From NCBI GenBank assembly GCA_964017045.1, contig OZ024799.1, positions 28,035,596 through 28,099,595 on the forward strand: 64,000 nucleotides of DNA, read 5' to 3'. This stretch comes from Omphiscola glabra (taxonomy: Eukaryota; Mollusca; Gastropoda; Lymnaeidae). A model generated the notes under the pieces. It was not told the origin of the DNA. It was given only the letters and a program-made list of their open reading frames with translations, and ran no database searches. Below, one piece after another: positions 43,801-53,736 of this stretch. Position 1 is the stretch's first letter, and every line of letters starts with the position of its first letter. A program made the position numbers and the translations under genes.

Positions 43801-46792
43801 TATAAACGTAAATCTACAAGTAAATCTACAAGTAAGGTCTCTCAAAGTATTTGTTTTATATCAGCCTATTGTACTAAAAAAAATTTTTTTTTTTTTTTTT
43901 AAATTTAGTACAATAGGCTGATATAAAACAATTACTTTGACCTTACAAGTAAGGTCAAAGTATTTGTTTTATATCAGCCTATTGTACTAAATTTTTTAAA
44001 TTTATATTTCCTTGCAACTATAAATTATAGTTGGAAAATGTTTCAATAATAATGGGTGATCATCGCTCATTTGTAAAGATTTCAATCACGCTTGCATTTG
44101 CATTATCTCATAATAAGCTTTTTACCAAAGGGGCTAACACGAGACAACTATCACCAAAATATGTAGTTCAGACAATTATTAAGCCCACTCCCTCTAGCAC
44201 CGCTTTCCTTATAATATGGTACTGACCTCTTGTTTGGTTGGGCCCCGGGTCACAGTGGCGGACACGTTGGTGTTGAGGTTGGCGTGGCCCTGGTTGTCGA
44301 TGGTGATGGTGGCGGTCGTGTTCAGGTTGGTCGTGTTCAGGTTGGCGTTAAACCCGGGCGAGGATCTGTTCAGGTTGAGCAGGGGTTGGGCGACGTTGGC
44401 GTTCAGGGGTTGGGTGCCTGCAAGGAGCACGAGAGCTACAGTTATTTGCGGAGTCTCGCGGCCGTAAGAAGCCTAGCATAAAACTCATGCCTGATATGAA
44501 ACCACATTCCCGGTCCCGTAATCACCGAGACCAAATATGGGAAGATGTTAAATCTCGAAAAACTTTGTTTTAAAAACTGGTTTGGTTCATATCTATATGT
44601 ATAATATTCAAAGTTGTATACTGAATAGTATGCCTTTAATGCAGATAGGTTTATTGCATTTTTCATAGTAAATTTTCATCATCATTCATTGTCCAACAAA
44701 GTTTTTTTTTTTTAAAAGAAATAATGCCTCTTAAATTGTTTAAACCCACGTGATATGCACGTACCTGTGTTTCCGTTGAGGTTTCCGGTCGTTGTTGAGG
44801 CCGAGGTCGACGGCTCAACGCCTGACAGTAAAGCCTGGAAAGCATAAGAAAAAAAATCTTTTAGCACCTTTAGTTAAGTTATAAAATTGCATTGAATTTA
44901 TGAAAACGTAAAAAAAAAAAAAGGGGGGGGGGGGCGACTTCAGATTAGATATTGCAAATACATATTTCTTCAAATGTTATTTTATTAAAATGCAACACAT
45001 GCACAACTTTAAAATGGAAAACTTTTGGGAGCTTTGCAGCGTTATGGAACATGTCATTCGACATGACAGGGTGACATTTGACATGACAGGGGACCACGAG
45101 AAAGCGTCCTTAAATGAAGACCGTGACACACTCACACACCTTCAATGGCTCAAATGTGAAGACCTCTGTGTGCAACAATCTCTGGAGTTCGGCCATTTTG
45201 ATAGTAGAGTATGCGGATATTTTCCTCTTAAATCTGTTTGAAAACTGTTGAAAATCTGCAAGAAACGAAATTGGACAAAACTTAAAGGATAGTCTAAAGG
45301 AAATTCAGGTATTAAACTTAATGGATTTGAACTCTGTTGCCCATGTCAAGGATGTTCAATTTTATTAAAATATTGAACTGGTTTTTGTCCGGTACAAACT
45401 GTCCTTGGATTAGAATGAACCCTTCTTAAGAGCAATAATCGCTATAAAAGGGACATTTAAAATATCAAATTAGGCCTATGTGACTTTATTTTACGTTCCG
45501 CGACGTAGGATTAATCACAGATTTATATGTCATTTGGAATGTGTGTGACAGGATAAGTTGAAAAATAATTGTGGTCGTCAAAAAAATCATAATTTGTAAA
45601 AATAATATATTTTTTTTACACAAGTAAACTTGTGAGAGTACGTAAATACTTTGTACTTCGGTACGTTGTTAAATCGCCTGAGCTGTACAATTAAAGTAAA
45701 GACATGACAACATGATGATCATGGAGTGTCTATTCACGTAATTTAGAAATAAGTCGCGACTATCCGCATTGTGAAACATGTAATTTTCAAACTTTTTGTA
45801 ATGAATATTTAAGAAAGCTATCGACAGTAAAAAGAAAATGATCGAACAATGGAGTGAAGTTTGAATAAAAGTTTCAAAGTTTACATGGATGAAAATAATA
45901 TAAACTCTCTATGCAACTATTATGAGATAAGACTGTAAACTGTATGTAGTTTGTTCTGACTGATTATATTATATTACTCTCAATTCTCGTATGACGTCTT
46001 ATGTTGTTTTTTTGAGCGGGTGATGTTCGGTGCATATTCTGGGGTTTTTAAAACTTGGTGCAAACTTGCGGACTATGGGTGTGCACACTATGGGTGTGCA
46101 ATATTGTTGATGCAAGTGTAGGTCTTATTTTGGCATAAGGCTGATGAAGGAAGTCACGTGGGCATAACAAAGAATAGAGATTTATTTTGGCGCTAAAATT
46201 TTTGAACAGAGAACATAAATTTGTGTTTATTGTACTCAGATGGCAAGGAATTCAGAACATCACATTTCATTACTATTTATTTATCCTTAATAGGACTTTG
46301 GTACTATATTGACACGAATATAGGGGCAACGATTTCATGAAACTTATTTTTAAGGCCCGAATGACGTAGTAGCCTACCGGGAGTATGCTTAGACATACAC
46401 TGCTAACTTCTATAACGACTTATTATATTTTGTAAAAAAAAAATTAATGCATCAATAATTATTTATTTTTTTTTACAAATTTTGTTTTAAAAATTATCAA
46501 AAGAGATGCATTTCTAATATCTTAAATTTTAAGTATCAGCAAGCAATAAAAACATTGTTTACGCCTCTTATGAAATATAATAATATTAATATATTGCAAA
46601 AAAAGAAAGAAAACTACATGTATATGAATGTGACAAGAGAGTTAAATAAAAATAAAGTTTCAAGAATATTCTGAAAACTTTAGACAGTGACCAACAAAAT
46701 CTCTGATCAGACATTTAGGTTCTTACCTTCTGCTCTGAGGCTTGCTTGAAGCTGTTGGATTGCCCTGGTGAGCCCGTCAGCTTTATATTTAA
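40696..46792 (-). CDS. NR1-type nuclear receptor, hinge and ligand-binding domain (partial gene)
   Basis: Nuclear receptors are ligand- or heme-regulated transcription factors. Nine exons join on GT..AG with matching phases: 46792-46727, 44834-44765, 44417-44227, 43536-43447, 43085-42933, 42558-42320, 42075-41945, 41571-41479, 40853-40696, giving 396 codons and TAA. Residues 1-190 are a low-complexity hinge rich in Asn and Thr, with NLNTTNLNTT. Residues 191-396 form a full LBD: VVNFTKKLPGF, the signature DQVQLIKQGSFEV, RLTDGEIGLFTAALIITPER, LNLLPLLKNINESH, and helix 12 FPQLHKEVFDN. The first blocks resemble E75/REV-ERB, whereas the AF-2 helix resembles ROR/HR3 (FPPLYKELF). The C4 zinc-finger DNA-binding exons must lie beyond 46.8 kb and were not found in the window. 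A lophotrochozoan NR1 lineage is possible but unproven. Confidence 0.85.
41206..41282. repeat. 18-bp tandem repeat in receptor intron, about 4 copies
   Basis: Unit GGATGGGAGAGAGAGTGT in the last intron of the receptor gene. Confidence 0.9.
41479..41571 (-). CDS. Nuclear receptor LBD exon
   Basis: Acceptor TATCCTCAG, donor GTAAGT. Codes residues 314-344, ERSGLKNNTAVRTIHRLFLQ then ALYYSLKQTHG. The ERSG matches the '(A)DRSG' step after helix 8 in E75/REV-ERB. Confidence 0.85.
41945..42075 (-). CDS. Nuclear receptor LBD exon
   Basis: Acceptor CGCCCACAG, donor GTAGGT. The alternative donor GTACCT four bases later would put the next exon out of frame. Codes residues 270-313, NVVREMPMGPLIDQMFEVAE and the conserved GEIGLFTAALI. 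Confidence 0.85.
42320..42558 (-). CDS. Nuclear receptor LBD exon
   Basis: Acceptor TTACTTACAG, donor GTGAGG. Codes residues 191-269, from LDNASPSVLWHQF through the LBD signature GFSELNAEDQVQLIKQGSFE to LKLKCSR. Helices 1-5. Confidence 0.9.
42933..43085 (-). CDS. Nuclear receptor hinge exon
   Basis: Acceptor CTTCCATAG, donor GTCAGT, phase 0 at both ends. Codes residues 140-190, VHETPSDGQKDLINQVTDTV and ANERIEKEKDTAEQ: helical and charged, the hinge/helix 1 region. Confidence 0.75.
43447..43536 (-). CDS. Nuclear receptor hinge exon
   Basis: Acceptor CCTGTTTCAG, donor GTAAGT, 90 bp, phase 0. Codes residues 110-139, IDLSHARQSPQQATADSNAN and TDVAHLLDV. Confidence 0.7.
43826..43995. repeat. Three-arm foldback repeat in receptor intron
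   Basis: The block AAGTATTTGTTTTATATCAG..CTATTGTACTAAA occurs forward (from about 43850), reversed (about 43905-43950) and forward again (about 43957-43993), separated by an A/T spacer. Arms are about 45 bp and nearly identical. Confidence 0.9.
44227..44417 (-). CDS. Nuclear receptor linker exon, Asn/Thr-rich
   Basis: Acceptor CTCCTTGCAG, donor GTCAGT. Codes residues 46-109: TQPLNANVAQPLLNLN, then imperfect N-L-N-T repeats and a HANLNTNVSATVT stretch. It is GC-rich compared with its surroundings, as are the other exons. Confidence 0.7.
44765..44834 (-). CDS. Nuclear receptor linker exon
   Basis: Acceptor ATGCTTTCCAG, donor GTACGT. Codes residues 23-45 plus one base, ALLSGVEPSTSASTTTGNLN. 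Confidence 0.65.
44900..46720. other. Long intron of the receptor gene
   Basis: AT-rich; G-run at about 44922. A short duplication of CTATGGGTGTGCA lies near 46074-46101. No exon or element recognised. Confidence 0.45.
46727..46792 (-). CDS. Nuclear receptor linker exon, most 5' found
   Basis: Acceptor CGTACTTTCAG, donor GTAAGA, 66 bp, phase 0. Codes LNIKLTGSPGQSNSFKQASE then QK. Exons further 5' were not found; the frame is open at this end. Confidence 0.6.
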
Positions 46793-46799
46793 CTGAAAG

Positions 46800-48235
46800 T
46801 ACGGGCGAGTCTATTTTTTGCCGGTCACTAGGGGGTTGCAGGTTGAAAAAAACAACCTTGGCGGTTCACGCATCAATTGTGGGAGGAGTCGTACGTGATA
46901 CTTCTTTTTTTTTTCCTCCAATGCGCGGAAATTCGGTGAAGACTGTCGGCCCATTTTTGGACAAACGCAAATTACACTACAGTTTTTACATCTGGTGGAT
47001 TAATGTTGGAGGGTAGGGGTCTGATCGATCGGGAAGTGAGGGGAAAATCAAGCGCGGGAGAGGGCTTCCCTGCAGACGGCGAAGCTCTCTCCCCTGCCGG
47101 TAACTTGTTTGGGCTAGGCCGTAATCTTTCATGTACCTCCCTTGACCTGAAATAAATTAACTTACTTCAAGCTTAGCCACGCCCACAGTTCTGACCGAGT
47201 TCTCAGGTATCAAGACGTGTCACCAGCAGATTTCCTTGTTACTTGGCCAAAGTAGAGTTCGCTGATTAAAAAAAAAATAAATTAAAAAATACTTCAACCT
47301 ACATAAAATAACAATACGGTTTTAGCGTTGTAAGTCATACCACCGTCCACTCCCCCCCCCCATCCCAGCGCCCTCTGTAAACTGAAAACTAACCCATTTC
47401 TTTGAATCCTTGGTCTTGGTAAATTATGTTTGGCGACCTGTTGTAGGTTGGCGTTGTATTGGATTGTGGAGGATAACTTGAACACAGGATCTTTGATAGC
47501 GGGGTGATCATATAGTGTCTGTAATTCTTTACTGGAACGAACTGCGAAGGATCTTACAGTAAGCAAGTAAATATTAAGTGTGTTTAACCGTTCTGGGTGG
47601 CTAGGTTGCAGGGGGCAGGGCCAGTGCAGTTGTGGGATGATTTCTGTTGAAGGTTTAGGTGCGATGAATTCATTGGCTTCTGGCACTTCAATGCCACTCA
47701 CATGTTTCCCGTGTGTGAGCACACAAAATGACTAGATCTATGGACCCATGGATTGGACACGTGTTTAGGGTCAAGGTTCATCATAGACTCACTCAATGTC
47801 CATACTTGGCGTTTTGTTTTTGTTTTAATTTTAGTTTTTTTACATTCTTTATGTTATTTTTATTCATTAACATCATGTAACAACAAACAGTGTTGGTTAT
47901 AGCTTATATAAGAAATGTTGCACGCGCACATGTGGGGCAGGTGATTGGTGCGTAGCCTTGGGTTAAGAATCGAAACGCTTTGACCCGATACCTCAAGGCC
48001 GTGGACATTTTTTTTTTATTGCATCCGGAAATAACATCATCCAATTTACCGTGGGAAATATTGCCAGACTTTTTACCCCTTCCTCAAATAATACAAATAA
48101 ACATTTAAACCATATTTTCTTGGAAAAAATAATGAAATAAAATAAAAATTATTTTCGTTAAAAGTTGATTACGGTGGAGTGAAAAGCAGCTTTCGACTTG
48201 TAACAGCGAAGAACTAATAACATTCTCAACGTTTT
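46800..48235. other. No gene confirmed; one unexplained 142-codon frame
   Basis: A - strand frame at 47294-47722 (for example HPERLNTLNIYLLTVRSFAV, KELQTLYDHPAIKDP) is longer than chance favours but has no recognised domain and no usable in-phase donor to the receptor exon at 46792. I leave it unassigned. Confidence 0.3.
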
Positions 48236-48239
48236 TTTT

Positions 48240-48308
48240 TTTGGCCATGCGTAAGGTTTTCGGCCATGCGTAAGGTTTTCGGACATGCGTAAGGTTTTCG
48301 GCCATGCA
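48240..48308. repeat. 19-bp tandem repeat, about 4 copies
   Basis: Unit GGCCATGCGTAAGGTTTTC after a T10 tract. Confidence 0.9.
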
Positions 48309-48550
48309 CAATCTTTTATCCATAAAATCTGTTGGCTATCACAAAATAAACAATAAAAACGCTTTAACTTACTTTTTTTTTTTAACAAAGTGTTTTCATT
48401 AAGTAACATTGTTCAGCGCGTTGATCGTTCACAAAGATCGATACCTTGTGTGCCCTCTTATACTTAGAGTTAGAGCCAAGGTACATGTGAGTCATAGCTG
48501 ACATCGAAATAAGATGAATTTCTTTATAATGGTGAGGTGATGTCGCTGTA

Positions 48551-48585
<35 letters not shown>

Positions 48586-48724
48586 GTGTTTTTTTTTTTA
48601 ATAATGGATAAATGTATCACGGAGTGTGTCATTATTAGAGAGATAGAAATGGATGTTATAATTGAGAGAGGTGAAAAGTTGGAAAGGGTTAGAGAGGATA
48701 TCAAGAGACCGGTAGGCATGGAAG

Positions 48725-48911
48725 CAGGGCCGACCCTAACAAATGTGGGGCCCTATGCGAAACGGATTGCGCGGGGCCCATTCTGGGTAGAGGATAAGGA
48801 TAATAAGTGAAAATTAAGATTTTGTATTTGAAAATAAATCCGGGGCGGGGCCTATGAAAGTGCGGGGCCCATTGCGGCCGCATAGGTTGCAGTGGCCTAA
48901 GGCCGGCCCTA
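48725..48911. mobile_element. hAT-type MITE (AGGGCCGRCCYTA ends)
   Basis: Ends CAGGGCCGACCCTAA and TTAAG-like AAGGCCGGCCCTA, inverted. Flanks CATGGAAG and CGTGGAAG agree at 7 of 8. GGGGCCC motifs fill the interior. An 18-bp array starts at its right edge. Confidence 0.75.
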
Positions 48912-48915
48912 CGTG

Positions 48916-49064
48916 GAAGGATAGTGTCCACAGGGAAGATAGTGTCCGTTGGGAGGATAGTGTCCGCTGGGAGGATAGTGTCCGCTGGGAAGATAGTGTC
49001 CGCTGGGAGGATAGTGTCCACTGGGAGGATAGTGTCCGCTGGGAGGATAGTGTCCGCTGGGGAG
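48916..49064. repeat. 18-bp minisatellite, about 8 copies
   Basis: Unit GGATAGTGTCCGCTGGGA with CACAGGGA and CACTGGGA variants. Begins within the right target duplication of the MITE at 48725. Confidence 0.95.
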
Positions 49065-49256
49065 TTGAGAAAGTCAAAGAAGAAGTCCAAAGCTGATATA
49101 ATTAGTAAACCAGCTGGGATAGGTCTTTACAAAAAAAACCCTCTTAAATATATAGGATGGGGGAGGGGGGGAGGAGTGCACGTATTTTTCGTTTTAAATT
49201 CAGTCTGGCGTAAATTTGTTTCGGAACCCACAATAACTGGCTCACTTCAGCGATCT

Positions 49257-49626
49257 ACGGATTGATAGATCTACAGATTTATAGATCTACAGATTTATAG
49301 ATCTACAGATTTAGAGATGTACAGATTTAGAGATCCGCAGATTTAGAGATCTGCAGATTTAGAGATCTACAGAATTAGAGATCTGCAGATTTAGAGATCT
49401 GCAGATTTAGAGATCTGCAGATTTAGAGATCTACAGATTTAGAGATCTACAGATTTAGAGATCTACAGATTTAGAGATCTACAGATTTATAGATTTACAG
49501 ATTTAGAGATCTACAGATTTAGAGATCTACAGATTTAGAGATCTACAGATTTAGAGATCTACAGATTTAGAGATCTACAGATTTAGAGATCTACAGATTT
49601 AGAGATTTACAGATTTATAGATTTCT
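49257..49626. repeat. 16-bp minisatellite, about 22 copies
   Basis: Unit ATTTAGAGATCTACAG with TCTGCAG, TTACAG and ATAGATCT variants. AGATCT is palindromic. Confidence 0.96.
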
Positions 49627-49835
49627 GATGTGCAATTTAATCATTTAGTTGGGATAAAAAAAAATTATATAAAAAAAATAATTCCTAGCCGTTTTCTAAA
49701 TACAAAATGTCCTCTATCGGAGGAGAGTCCAAAAGTCCTAAGGCAGGTAGAAGTGTAATAATTAGTTTACGAGTCAACCAAGGCTTTGTTTGTTGTACGC
49801 GGACATTTGAACTGCAAGGGCCACCATGCCAATGA

Positions 49836-50318
49836 TAGATGGACCGGTTCTGCTGGTGATATATGGACCGGTTCTGCTGGTGATATATGGACCTGTTCTG
49901 CTGGTGATATATGGACCGTTTCTGCTGGTGATATATGGACCAGTTCTGCTGGTGATATATGGACCGGTTCTGATGGTGATAAATGGACCTGTTCTGCTGG
50001 TGATATATGGACCGGTTCTGCTGGTGATATATGGACCGGTTCTGCTGGTGATATATGGACCGTTTCTGCTGGTGATATATGGACCTGTTCTGCTGGTGAT
50101 ATATGGACCGTTTCTGCTGGTGATATATGGACCTGTTCTGCTGGTGATATATGGACCTGTTCTGCTGGTGATATATGGACCGGTTCTGCTGGGGATATAT
50201 GGACCGGTTCTGATGGTGATATATGGACCGGTTCTGCTGGTGATATATGGACCGGTTCTGCTGGTGATATATGGACCGGTTCTGATGGTGATATATGGAC
50301 CGGTTCTGCTGGTGATCC
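49836..50318. repeat. 24-bp minisatellite, 20 copies
   Basis: Unit ATATGGACCGGTTCTGCTGG plus TGAT. Variants change CGG to CTG, CGT or CAG. Three frames on the + and one on the - strand stay open for 199-251 codons, purely from the period. Confidence 0.97.
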
Positions 50319-50324
50319 GCCCCA

Positions 50325-50606
50325 TAGGAAGGGTGTATTGTTTAAAGGCTGGCAGGAAGGGTGTATTGTTCAAAGACCGACAGGAAGGGTGTATTGTTCA
50401 AAGACCGACAGGAAGGGTGTATTGTTCAAAGACCCACAGGAAGGGTGTATTGTTCAAAGACCGACAGGAAGGGTGTATTGTTTAAAGGCCGACAGAAAAG
50501 GTGTATTGTTTAAAGACCGACAGAAAGGGTTTATTGTTTAAAGGCCGACAGAAAGGGTGTATTGTTTAAAGGCCGGCAGGAAGGGTTTATTGTTTAAAGG
50601 CCAGCA
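50325..50606. repeat. 28-bp minisatellite, about 10 copies
   Basis: Unit GGTGTATTGTTCAAAGACCG plus ACAGGAAG. It follows directly on the 24-bp array, so two unrelated arrays abut. Confidence 0.95.
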
Positions 50607-50621
50607 TGTCTTATAAAGGTG

Positions 50622-50812
50622 ATGACATCAACTCAGAATGTAAGGTGGGCCGTAATACTTTATGAAAAACTTGTGCGGGCCAAAAGTAAATATGAAAGGA
50701 CTTGTGCGGGCTAAAAGAATAAAGGATAAGGGGAAAGCTAATTAAGAAAATAATAAGAATTGAGAATATTTCGTTAATTTGCGGGCCTTATGTTGTGCAG
50801 GCCTGATCTAAG
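50622..50812. mobile_element. hAT-type MITE, homologue of 20.7 kb
   Basis: Shares GGGCCGTAATACTTTATGAA, AACTTGTGCGGGCC(A)AAAAG, AATAATAAGA, GAATATTTCGTT and the end TATGTTGTGCAGGCCTG with 20696-21013. It lacks the 40-bp triplication. Confidence 0.8.
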
Positions 50813-50819
50813 ACATTGG

Positions 50820-51960
50820 GAAGTTGGCTACCATATGGCATTAAAAGACAATTTAGTAAGACTCAAAAGAGAGTTTAAAAAATTAACGTCTTGAAACCAA
50901 GGATGTTAAACGATAACCGGATTTCTGGTAATCGTATTCGAGAGCTTCGTGCTCAGTGCCGCTTCTGCATATTGTTTGTCAGTTTATAGTTTTCGAGACC
51001 GGTAATTAGCTGTTCATTTGTAAAAAACGATAATCCAATTTCCTTTTTGTTCTCTTTATTTTTTCAAAAAATTTTTTTATAATGCAGACTTGTATGTAAA
51101 TTAAAGACTTTAAAAGTGAAAGTGGGTGGGTCATTAGAATATTAATATAGTTCAGTGGCGGAAAAAAAATTTGCGATTGCGAGCCTGCAAGGGAGGTCAC
51201 TAATTGGGAGTCTTCTAAAGTGCGTTACTTGTATGCATGACTTGTCAAATGTTCAGACCCACGCCCCACACCCCACGCCCCATTGCTCGATATGACATTT
51301 TATAAAGGATTAATACGAAAAACTTTGTTTTTATGGGTTGCCTATTTATAGAATCCATGTATAAACAGCTTAACTACGAACGAAAATCAGGGCCGTATAA
51401 ACAATTAAGTAAACTAAGCGCCCGCTTAGGGCTATGTGGCTAAAAAGGTAGGGGGGGCCTACAAAGCTCAGGGGGGGGGGGAAACGAAGGAAGATTTGTA
51501 AAAAAAAAATTGATACAACTAGTTAAAACGTTCTGTTTCTTGATTGTCAGAAATGCGCAATCCCTCGACACCTTCACCGGCGTCTCCAAGACTCTTGACA
51601 CATTCAATTTCCGCCCGAAGAAGACTCTAGATACATTCAATATCTTCCCCAATGACCCATGCAGTTCAAGACAGGACTAGTAACAACATCTAGTGCTTAA
51701 CTGCTTAAATTATATTGCGTAAAAGGCCATTTTTTTCGGCCCCCGCTCTGCTACGGCGTTACATATAAATTGTCTTATTATTATTATTATTGTGGTGCGC
51801 CCCAGGCTTATCTCAGACGTTGACGCTTTAGGGCAGCTTTCTCCTTATCATTATTTGAAACCTTTTGCGCGGAGTAATCTAAGACCACCGAACTGGTAAT
51901 GTGTCATAAAGCTTCAATGATCCTTTATTTAATTTTTTTTGTTATAAATATATGCTGTCT
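50820..51960. other. No gene; diverged Helitron-like patch at 51.1 kb
   Basis: 51110-51260 resembles the + strand of 60745-60890 (GTGG.TGGG.CATTAGAATA, TAATATAGTTCA, GTGCGTTACTTG/GTGCGCTACGTG). Elsewhere there are G/C homopolymers and no exon. Confidence 0.4.
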
Positions 51961-52257
51961 CTTATCTGTCGATCTTTTTTTTTAAAAAGACTTTTTAATG
52001 AAGTCAACTTCAGTTGCCGTGCGACTGTCATGAGATTCATTTCCTGTTTGGTTTCAGCCTTATGTAAACCTCAAAATTGTAACTACACTGGTGCAGCTGT
52101 GGCACATCAGGTGTTGAAGTTTTTATGTGATGATTGTAAATGGGATTTTTGCTAAATGATGTCAATATGTCGGGGCGTTACAATGGCATGCAGCAAAAAC
52201 CCTTCTGGATGCAAATCAGTTTGTTCTATATGTACCCTGTGCAGCTCATTCACTAAA

Positions 52258-52678
52258 TATAGTTGGACGAAGTGATGTCTATTGCTTCCCTAAATGTATG
52301 TTAATTTTTACGTTCATGATTATGTTTGTTAAATTGTATGCATGTACAGCGTGGTGAGCCCAGCCCAAGGCTGGGGTACCGAGCTATATATAACTACTAC
52401 TACTAATAATAATAATAATAATTGGAAGAAGTGATGTGGATTGCTTCACTAAATATAATTGGAAGATTGGAAGTAGTGATGTGGATTGCTTCACTAAATG
52501 TATTTGGAAGAAGTGATGTGGATTGCTTCACTAAATGTAATTGGAAGAAGTGATGTGGATTGCTTCACTAAATGTAATTGGAAGAAGTGATGTGGATTGC
52601 TTCACTAAATGTAATTGGAAGAAGTGATGTGGATTGCTTCACTAAATGTAATTGGAAGAAATGATGTGGATTGCTGTC
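52258..52678. repeat. 37-bp minisatellite derived from transposase codons, about 8 copies
   Basis: Unit AATTGGAAGAAGTGATGTGG plus ATTGCTTCACTAAATGT, seven units at 52414-52678 plus a diverged founder at 52245-52298. The founder is the coding stretch SLNIVGRSDV of the hAT pseudogene. One unit has an internal AAGATTGG insert. Confidence 0.93.
52299..52420 (+). mobile_element. Retroelement 3' tail inserted in hAT pseudogene
   Basis: Interrupts the hAT-derived repeat between ..CTAAATGTA and AATTGGAAG... Contains GAGCCCAGCCCAAGGCTGGG then GTACCGAGCTATATATAA, (ACT)n and (AAT)n. The same tail ends the 31-bp array at 60.25-60.33 kb. Confidence 0.65.
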
Positions 52679-53496
52679 AAGTTGCAGTAGATTTCTTTTC
52701 CAATGTAGAACTGCTCTATACACTTTCTCTTCAGCCCCAACTGCTCGGTGGAGAAATCTCAAAAACTTCATTGGAAATGAATATGTGTTTGGAACCCGTT
52801 TCAGACACCAGATGGGGGAATTGGGGGGGGGGGGGGCATTTGCTGTTGCAACTGCAGCAATAATCAACTCTTTCTTCAAGATTGTATAAGCTTTGGAATA
52901 TTTATCAGCTGTCCAGTTCCAAAAAATTGACACTTGAAGGAAGGCAAGAAATATTGCAAACAATACGCAAGAACTGGAATGTGTGTTCATGTTGATTTTT
53001 CGGAACGAACTTTAGAAAAGTTTCATAGAACAAATAAGCCAGCTTCTTCAAAGTGAAAACGTGAGCTTGCAAACATGGGCAGACTTGCATATTTATCATT
53101 GACAGACCAGTCGCACACATGAAGAGATGAGTTTGAGAGATTTCAATTACGTGCGAACGACACGCTCGCTCCATGGTGTGGAATGCAAATCAACTCAAGC
53201 GCAGTTCTATTCATATCTTATTCATAAGTTTTAAAACAAAAAAGAAAACATATTTTACTCCCATGGAAATTTACAAGATAATTACAGAGGACAAACTAGA
53301 GAGCGTCTTGCCAAATGTTGAAATTGCCTTAAGAATATTTTACACATTAATGGTCACCAACTGCTCAGAAGAGAGGTCGCGATCACGAGTGGAACGGGCA
53401 AAGAAACCTAATAGATCAGTTATCATTCAAGAAAGATTTCACTTACTACATGTATTAAACATTGAAGCAGACTATTAATAATTCATCTCATTTAGT

Positions 53497-53610
53497 TGTA
53501 AACAAGGTCAAGAGAGACTATTTTTAGCTATAGCCACACCTTAAATATAACGGGTCCGAGATTTGGGTCAGCTAGAGTTCATTCACGGGGAAAGATGACG
53601 TAATTTTGCA
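53497..53610. repeat. Interspersed repeat, copy 2
   Basis: Homologous to 18612-18690 with a longer middle (CACACCTTAAATATAACGGG). Unclassified. Confidence 0.6.
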
Positions 53611-53736
53611 AAATTTGAATGTAGAAAAGGCCATGCAGGTCAAAGTAATTGAAAATTGGATACAGTAAACTTGTGAAATATTAAAATAAATGTTGAATTG
53701 CATTTTTGTAAAACTTTATGTTGCCTAAGCTTGGTT

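Larger units (their letters stand above)
52040..53480 (+). pseudogene. hAT transposase pseudogene (ZMYM1-like)
   Basis: The + frames give TGAAVAHQVLKFLCDDCKWD, then after shifts NMSGRYNGMQ, FVLYVPCAAHSLNIVGRSDV, later DVDCCQVAVDFFSNVELLYT and EPVSDTRWG, and at the end LPNVEIALRIFYTLMVTNCS and QERFHLLHVLNIEADY. The order GYDxAxNMSGxYNG, LYVPCAAHSLNLV, LSDTRW and the C-terminal dimerisation block LPNVxxALRIFLTLPVT is that of TTF/ZMYM1-type hAT transposases. Frameshifts, a 37-bp array inside the catalytic region, a retroelement insertion and deletions make it dead. The segment 52860-53260 is not recognisable. Confidence 0.8.

Noticed and set aside
49774..50541. Frames of 199-251 codons in both directions
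   Set aside because: They arise because the 24-bp unit is divisible by three and has no stop. Openness on both strands shows it is not coding selection.
52568..53174. Minus-strand frames of 140 and 89 codons
   Set aside because: They oppose the hAT pseudogene and its 37-bp array; no family resemblance and no splice support.
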